Translations under genes and position numbers: made by a program
In this document: positions 58,901 through 64,000 of the stretch, piece by piece
Numbering within the stretch: the first letter of the stretch is position 1
Layout of the letters: each line of letters starts with the position of its first letter
Notes under the pieces: generated by a model
What the model saw: the letters and a program-made list of their open reading frames with translations, nothing else
Database searches by the model: none
What the model was told of the DNA's origin: nothing
Source: Gnomoniopsis sp. IMI 355080
Taxonomy: Eukaryota; Ascomycota; Sordariomycetes; Diaporthales; Gnomoniaceae
Length of the DNA stretch: 64,000 bases
Assembly: GCA_027946555.1 (NCBI GenBank)
Contig: JAPEVC010000145.1
Span: forward strand, 1 to 64,000
Direction of reading: 5' to 3'

Positions 58901-61900
58901 AAGACTTGCGTACTTGCGTTGAAGAATTATTAAGTCGGCGCCGAAGACGCTTGCTCAAAGGCCAAGGGGGATGGATCCACACACCTCGTGATATCCCACA
59001 TCGGCCCGAATTTGTCTGGGGCTTTTCCCACCAGGCTTTGACGGCCCCGCGGACGAACAGCAATCCACTTCCCCAGATCGTCGCCTCGTGGCATGAAAGC
59101 CTTCTCCTTTACCCCATGGGCAGTGGCTACAACTCTCCGCTAACCGGAATGCACTACACCCTATCGGCAAGGCTCACCCTGCCCCTTGATGAATGGTCCA
59201 GAGCAATCAAGCATTCGAGACCCTTTGGTGGATCAAATCCAGAGAACAAGGCAACAGACTTTTGCAGCTCCACCACTCCTAAACTGTTGGAGGCGATTCA
59301 ATGTACTATGTATCTCGTTTCAAACTACCCAGCTGCTATTTTGTTCCCCCCCTCCACCAGGCCAGACTAGCTCTGCCATGCGACCCGAGGTTCTGGATCG
59401 GAGGCGTCGGCTACAAGGTCTGACCCTCGCCCAAGGCCCGATCCAAGGTTGCCCCCATCACTGCCCACATGGTTCCTCTAGCGCCTCAGCCGTACAGTAC
59501 CGAGCATCTGGGCAGCTGCTTGGCAGCAGAGGTGGTGGAAATTTGTCATTTTCGTGTTATTTTTGCCTCTCCCTCCCATGCAGTTCAATCACAACCTAGC
59601 ATTGTTTGGGGGCACATGGTCTTGAGTATTGGACAAGTCTCGCGGGCTCTTCAGCAGCATACCAGCGCGGATAGCCGCTGCGCCCATTGACATCTGCTAT
59701 AAGCCATTGAGGGAGCTGAACGCACACAGTGATGGGTTGAGCCACTCTCCTCTGTCCCTGGCTACACCAGCGCATCAGCGAGTCGTCGATTCGCTCGTCT
59801 TTGACAATATTTCTCTCTTGTCCAGCTCCAAGGCTCGACCAGAAGCCGACGATTTCTGAGTTGTCAGGTGCAATGTAGCACACATCCAGCGTCTCGCTCG
59901 GCTCAGGCACACATGGTATGTTGTGCATCAGGAAACTAGCATATTTTCCCGCGGCTCTCTTCATTCCCGGCTTTTGTGCGAGCATGGCTCGTGTCTCCCA
60001 TGGAAAAGGGAGTCCGTCTAAGTAAGCTTGTGTATGAGTGCCACGTGATGAAGCGGAAGAATTCATTCGTACACGTACGGGAATCCATTGGAGAATGGGG
60101 CTGCGATGAGCAGTCAACGTCGACGGACGGTTGAGAATACCTGCCTCTGTGTAGTTCTCAATTTTTTTACCAAAAAAAGGTGGAGCTGGATCTCCTTGCT
60201 CCTCGTGTCTGTGAAATATGCTATGTATATTCCTGTGAAGCTGTCGGATCTCCCACCTGGTCGACCAGTGTCTGCAAACTTGCGTATTGGAGTCGAGATC
60301 AAGCCGAACGCTTTGGACAAGCGGCCACGCGGATAATCGTGTTGGCGTCAAACAGGTAGGAAGCCGTTCTGCTGTGATACCCGCGCCTCATGCGTGTGGC
60401 CGCTATGAGGGGTCGTACATGTGCATGGCGGCTCGTGGGTAGGAAGCGCTAGTATGCGAGCGTTGAATAACATAACATTGGTGTTCCTCGCTTTGCAAAG
60501 GAGAGTAGTCACTTTTGGATGCGTTCTTTCGTTGGGTCAGATAGCGACGGGCGTGGAGACTTGTCACTCGACTCTGCTTTGCTCCTTGACACCAGTACTG
60601 CCCCAGATGATTATCTTGACTCTTTTTTCTTCTCGTCGACCACCCCATCGCACAGGGCTCAGGCTTGGCCACTGCTACTTGGGTACGCGTCTTATATCCT
60701 CCTGTTTCGGAAAACGCCGATGAATAAGGCTCTTTCGACGGGTTGCTGCCTCTCGAGAAAGGGTGGTCCGTCTCTCACTGGTCAAGAAACTCTTCCAGAA
60801 GATTTCACTTCTGCGAGAAAGTCATCCTGGAACATGTCAAGGAGCGCATGCAAATGTATGCGATCAGGTACAATCTAATCAAGGGCTCATTGGCAATGGA
60901 GGACAAGCCGAAGTGCCAGTAAATGGATGCTCGTCCAGGGCATGCCTAGTTATCTGATTGGTCCCAGATGCGTCCTTCGTCTCGTCTTCATCCCCCATCT
61001 CTCCAGCATGATTTTTCCGATGAGAGGCTATGTAACTAGGGTTCCTAGAGTTGGTATACAAAATCTTTCCTTTTGCTTGTCTGTCCAGCCAAAATACGTA
61101 TACGTGGCCTCCCCTTCCTCGCCCTCAACATGCCGTGAAGACGGCAAGATCCAGATTACCTTTGTAGTGCACGTATGATGAGTAGGCGAGGGTGGTGGAA
61201 GATGTCGCTTGTGCCGGAGGGCATGTTGATGTGGCGGAGGTATTTGTGGGAGTAGCCAAAGGAGGTGAGATGAACAATTTCGGTTTAACAGTTGACAATG
61301 ACGGAGCCGATGAGGTGCGGATTGTGGCTGGGTAGGTAAAGAAGCTAGTCTCTTGTTCCGTTTTGAATGGCTGACTTGGTCTAAATAAAATGGAATAAGT
61401 AAGAGAGGTATACTGACAGCCAATGTCCAAGAGGCCTCGAGTAGCTGACCTGGGTGGAAGTGATGGTTTTCGATCCTCGTCTGACAGGTTGCAACAGCAA
61501 AACATTTCCTTTGTTGAACAAGAGCCAGGATCTCATCATTGAGACAAGAACCGAAATTGATGAGGACGATCACGAGAACCACGCTCGTCCTCCCAAGTTC
61601 TCAACCTTCATGGAGCACAATTGGGCCCCAACGAGATCTTTCCAAGCTTCATATTCACTATATACCTGTCTGTATCTCTCATTGGTACGGCGCACTGCCA
61701 ATTTATCTTTACACCTTGACCATTGTATAGACTGTGATGCGAAGGACCGAAGGATCCAATGATCAATCTATCACCAAGTCTACTTAGGTAACTACGGACC
61801 TAACATGATGTTCTACGTTTTCTGCACGCTTTCATTGACAAAGGAGCACAAGTACCTAGAAATCCCAAACACACGGATATCTTAGGAAAATGATCCTCTC

Positions 61901-62234
61901 TGAGACAGCAGACATTTAATATTTCATAGGACAAACTTGGTAGGGGGAGGGGGGAGATGGAGTATCTAATACAGTACCCGCCTTACAATTGTGGCCGGTG
62001 CCTACCAAATTTCGACGGCATATAGCAAGCAACAACACCTCCATACTCGATCGCAGCTTGACTCTAGATCTTGGAAGGTGGCACCAGCACCAGCCCTACT
62101 TAGAGCATTGTTATTGAAAATTTTCAGCCCGGCCTCCCACTCCCCAGTTTTCTTCCGCACAATAACAAACATACGAAATACAATTCCATTCTATCTTCAA
62201 TACTAATTCCTTGCGTCAGACGTCAAATGCGACC
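55940..62234. other. Gene-poor 6.3 kb stretch
   Basis: The longest stretch without a convincing gene. Several frames of 100-250 codons exist on both strands (for example 59596-60351 minus, 58873-59370 plus, 61028-61582 minus). They overlap one another and show no domain, signal peptide or good start context. The base composition is not strongly AT-rich, so heavy RIP damage is not obvious. A short CATGC tandem run lies near 57562-57577 and a TACCTAGG motif at 57443-57450. It may hold promoter DNA, non-coding RNA genes or decayed repeats that I cannot recognise. Confidence 0.45.
59596..60351 (-). CDS. Low-confidence hypothetical open frame (up to 251 residues)
   Basis: Longest open frame in the gene-poor stretch. 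No domain, signal peptide or membrane segment is recognised, and the start is arbitrary: internal ATGs would give about 157 residues (MNSSASSRG) or fewer. The middle part (CYIAPDNSEIVGFWSSLGAGQ) has protein-like composition, which is the only reason it is listed. It may well be chance. Confidence 0.15.
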   Translation of the reverse strand: MTPTRLSAWPLVQSVRLDLDSNTQVCRHWSTRWEIRQLHRNIHSIFHRHEEQGDPAPPFFGKKIENYTEAGILNRPSTLTAHRSPILQWIPVRVRMNSSASSRGTHTQAYLDGLPFPWETRAMLAQKPGMKRAAGKYASFLMHNIPCVPEPSETLDVCYIAPDNSEIVGFWSSLGAGQERNIVKDERIDDSLMRWCSQGQRRVAQPITVCVQLPQWLIADVNGRSGYPRWYAAEEPARLVQYSRPCAPKQC

Positions 62235-63349
62235 ATGGCACCCCCTCCTCCTCCACCAGAGAAGCCTATTATTAAAATGAATGGGTTTGCCATCAGAAAT
62301 GGTGTCGTCACATACCTTGGATACGAGCGTTGCACGAACGAACGCCTACAGCAATTGTTCCATCCAGAGCGTCACTGCAACCGACCCTCATCCCCCGGCA
62401 CCCTAGAGAGGTTAAGAAATGAGGCTTCGGAGCTCTTCAGTAGAGACTTCTTTAGATCTCAACTCTATTTCTACGGCATTCGCTTCGACAGAGACGCGAC
62501 TGAAGCCGAACTACACTCTCTGCTCGACAAGGCGATCCTCGCCAAGCAGGTACGGGCATCATTCTTACCTGCTGCACCCGGCGGCCCACTGTGCAGGGAA
62601 CATCACTGACAGAGAATTGACAGTGTATACTTCCCCCTGCTCTGATCCTCGAAAATATTCTGGAGCTCACAGACGCATACCACAGGGAGGTAAGCGCAAG
62701 AGAAAAGGTCGTCGAGAGAGAGAAGCCCTGGGCCCAATTGGAGACGCCTAGTGAGCGCGCCAGCCACGACCTGGATCGCTTCATGGAGCTCTACTTCTTA
62801 ACGGATGGCCAGCCTGACCGAGCCAAGAAGCCCGAGCCGCTGGCTCTCTTTGGGATCACCAACGATCATGTGATAGAAAAGATCCGCCAAAGAGCAGCTC
62901 AGGTACCGGGGCTTGAAGTTGCCATCGCGCTTTCTGGCCCTGAGCACATAATCTGCCTTGGTTGGGATCGTGCTGATGTCTGCGGCCTCGCCGGTGAGAT
63001 CGAGAACATTGGGAAACATAAACCGAAAGAGGCAGTCCAAGATAGATTGGAGGAAGCCATGCAAGCTCAACGCAAGTTCATTGAAACAGAAAGGTCAGAA
63101 GCAACTGTCCTAAAACAGTCCTCTACTCGGAGTCCTGAAGTCCTGGCCTTGTTGATGGCCCGCGGGTCCTTCACTCTTCAGTGCAAGACGGTGACAGACA
63201 GATTTCCAGATGTCCCAAACATCAGTAAACTCGCGCTCGATATCTCCGACAGTGCTGCAAAAAATGGCGAAACCTTACGGGCTGCCGTAGATCTGGGCGT
63301 GTTTCGGGGCACGGCAGTGTTGTCTTTCTCACAAGCAATTATGAAGTGA
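62235..63349 (+). CDS. Unknown protein; frame continues past an in-frame TGA
   Basis: I do not recognise a family. Exons 62235-62549 and 62624-63349 give 346 residues up to a TGA at 63347-63349. The ATG at 62235 (ACCATGG context) was chosen over one at 62211. The 74-base intron has a GTACGG donor and a TTGACAG acceptor. The N-terminus has a short poly-Pro run, then a segment resembling a helical DNA- or protein-binding fold (NGFAIRNGVVTYLGYERC and TLERLRNEASELFSRDFF). The middle is helical with charged residues. Directly after the TGA the same frame stays open for another 127 codons to 63730 with similar composition, so the full protein may be 473 residues long. See the next entry. Confidence 0.6.
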
Positions 63350-63730
63350 TTTGTGAAACACTACGACAAGACCGCTGGTGGGGCCACGGATCGAGCTCTT
63401 GCTTCTGGTCCCAATGACGGCGTAAAGCGCAAGTTAGATGCCCGGGACGATAGGGAGCGCCCGAGCAAACAAGCCAAAGTCCAGGAGGGACCGCCCAACA
63501 GAATATACCTGCGAATGCGTGGCTGGCAGATGACCAATGGGAAAATCTGTACTAACGTCCAACATGGCCATTTGGACTTTACTGACAGCGCGTGGAACAA
63601 GTTCAAAGGCGTTCTTGATATCCCCGGCGTGGGAAACGATATAGAGATTGAGGGACTTCGAGTGGCCGAGAAAGCTGCAATCGATCTTCGGCTTCCCCCT
63701 TGGGATCAATACTGGCCTGGCTTTGCATAG
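63350..63730 (+). pseudogene. In-frame continuation downstream of the TGA, possible 3' part of the same gene
   Basis: The frame of the preceding gene resumes at FVKHYDKTAGGATDRALASG. It continues with a basic, nuclear-localisation-like stretch (KRKLDARDDRERPSKQAKV) and an ordered end (RIYLRMRGWQMTNGKICTN through WDQYWPGFA). There is no frame change across the stop and no obvious GT-AG intron covering it. Possible explanations are a nonsense mutation (a broken gene), stop-codon readthrough, an unrecognised small intron that keeps the frame, or a sequence error. Which applies cannot be told here. Confidence 0.45.
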
Positions 63731-64000
63731 GCTTCTCAAGTACCGCAGTGCTTCTTTAAGCAGGGCGGCGTGTCATGAAGAAGGCGTTTGTGTAAGTTTA
63801 GTGCTGTTCTGTCCACCCCACGTTGTTCGATGGCTACACTTTCGGTGGAACGAGGGTGGGTATGAAGGGTGCAAACTAGCGTAACTTGATTAGGCAGGTC
63901 TTGGGTGGCGATGGTCACCACTACCCATGTGACTGTAGAGGAAATGTGCTCGCACTTGAGTGCCTTACGAGCTGCAATTCAAATGGACAATAGCGAAATC

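Overview
This window is nuclear DNA of a filamentous ascomycete fungus (Pezizomycotina, probably Sordariomycetes). The support is gene structure and content. Genes are separated by 0.5-6 kb of non-coding DNA. Most are broken by introns of about 50-200 bases with GT(A/G)AG(T/C)-type donors, CT(A/G)AC-like branch points and AG acceptors. The proteins are typical fungal ones: a secreted prokaryotic-type phospholipase A2, a P450, an SKT5-type chitin synthase regulator, Rad54, alpha-COP and a sugar transporter. No bacterial operons, rRNA, tRNA or intact transposons were recognised. All exon boundaries were inferred by eye from reading frame, splice consensus and family conservation; there are no transcript data.

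Layout. Region 1-19 kb is accessory and metabolic: secreted phospholipase A2 (1362-2202), amidase (2908-4764), cytochrome P450 (5850-7645), hexokinase (8564-10270), MDR-family oxidoreductase (10936-12125), a predicted 74-residue cysteine-rich secreted protein (12651-12937, minus), an AT-rich gene desert, then a secreted flavin amine/polyamine oxidase (15789-17437) followed by an imperfect tandem repeat. No PKS, NRPS or terpene backbone gene is present, so this is not an evident biosynthetic cluster.

Region 19-36 kb holds a three-module cysteine-rich secreted protein (minus), a mitochondrial carrier (minus) divergent from rad54, an SKT5/Chs4-like activator of chitin synthase, a low-complexity unknown protein (minus) and proteasome subunit Rpn12.

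Region 36-56 kb is mostly housekeeping. Alpha-COP (minus) and UDP-glucose:glycoprotein glucosyltransferase (plus) are divergent across a shared 1 kb promoter and both serve the early secretory pathway. They are followed by a very large NFX1-type zinc-finger helicase of the ZNFX1 kind (about 1978 residues) and an MFS sugar transporter (minus). The last 8 kb is a 6.3 kb gene-poor stretch and then an unknown gene with one in-frame stop codon near its end.

Most worth a second look: an intron that splits the C-terminal CAAX box of the SKT5-like protein; the in-frame TGA in the last gene; an apparent GC-AG intron after an 8-base first coding exon in the ZNFX1-like gene; and the two cysteine-rich secreted proteins.
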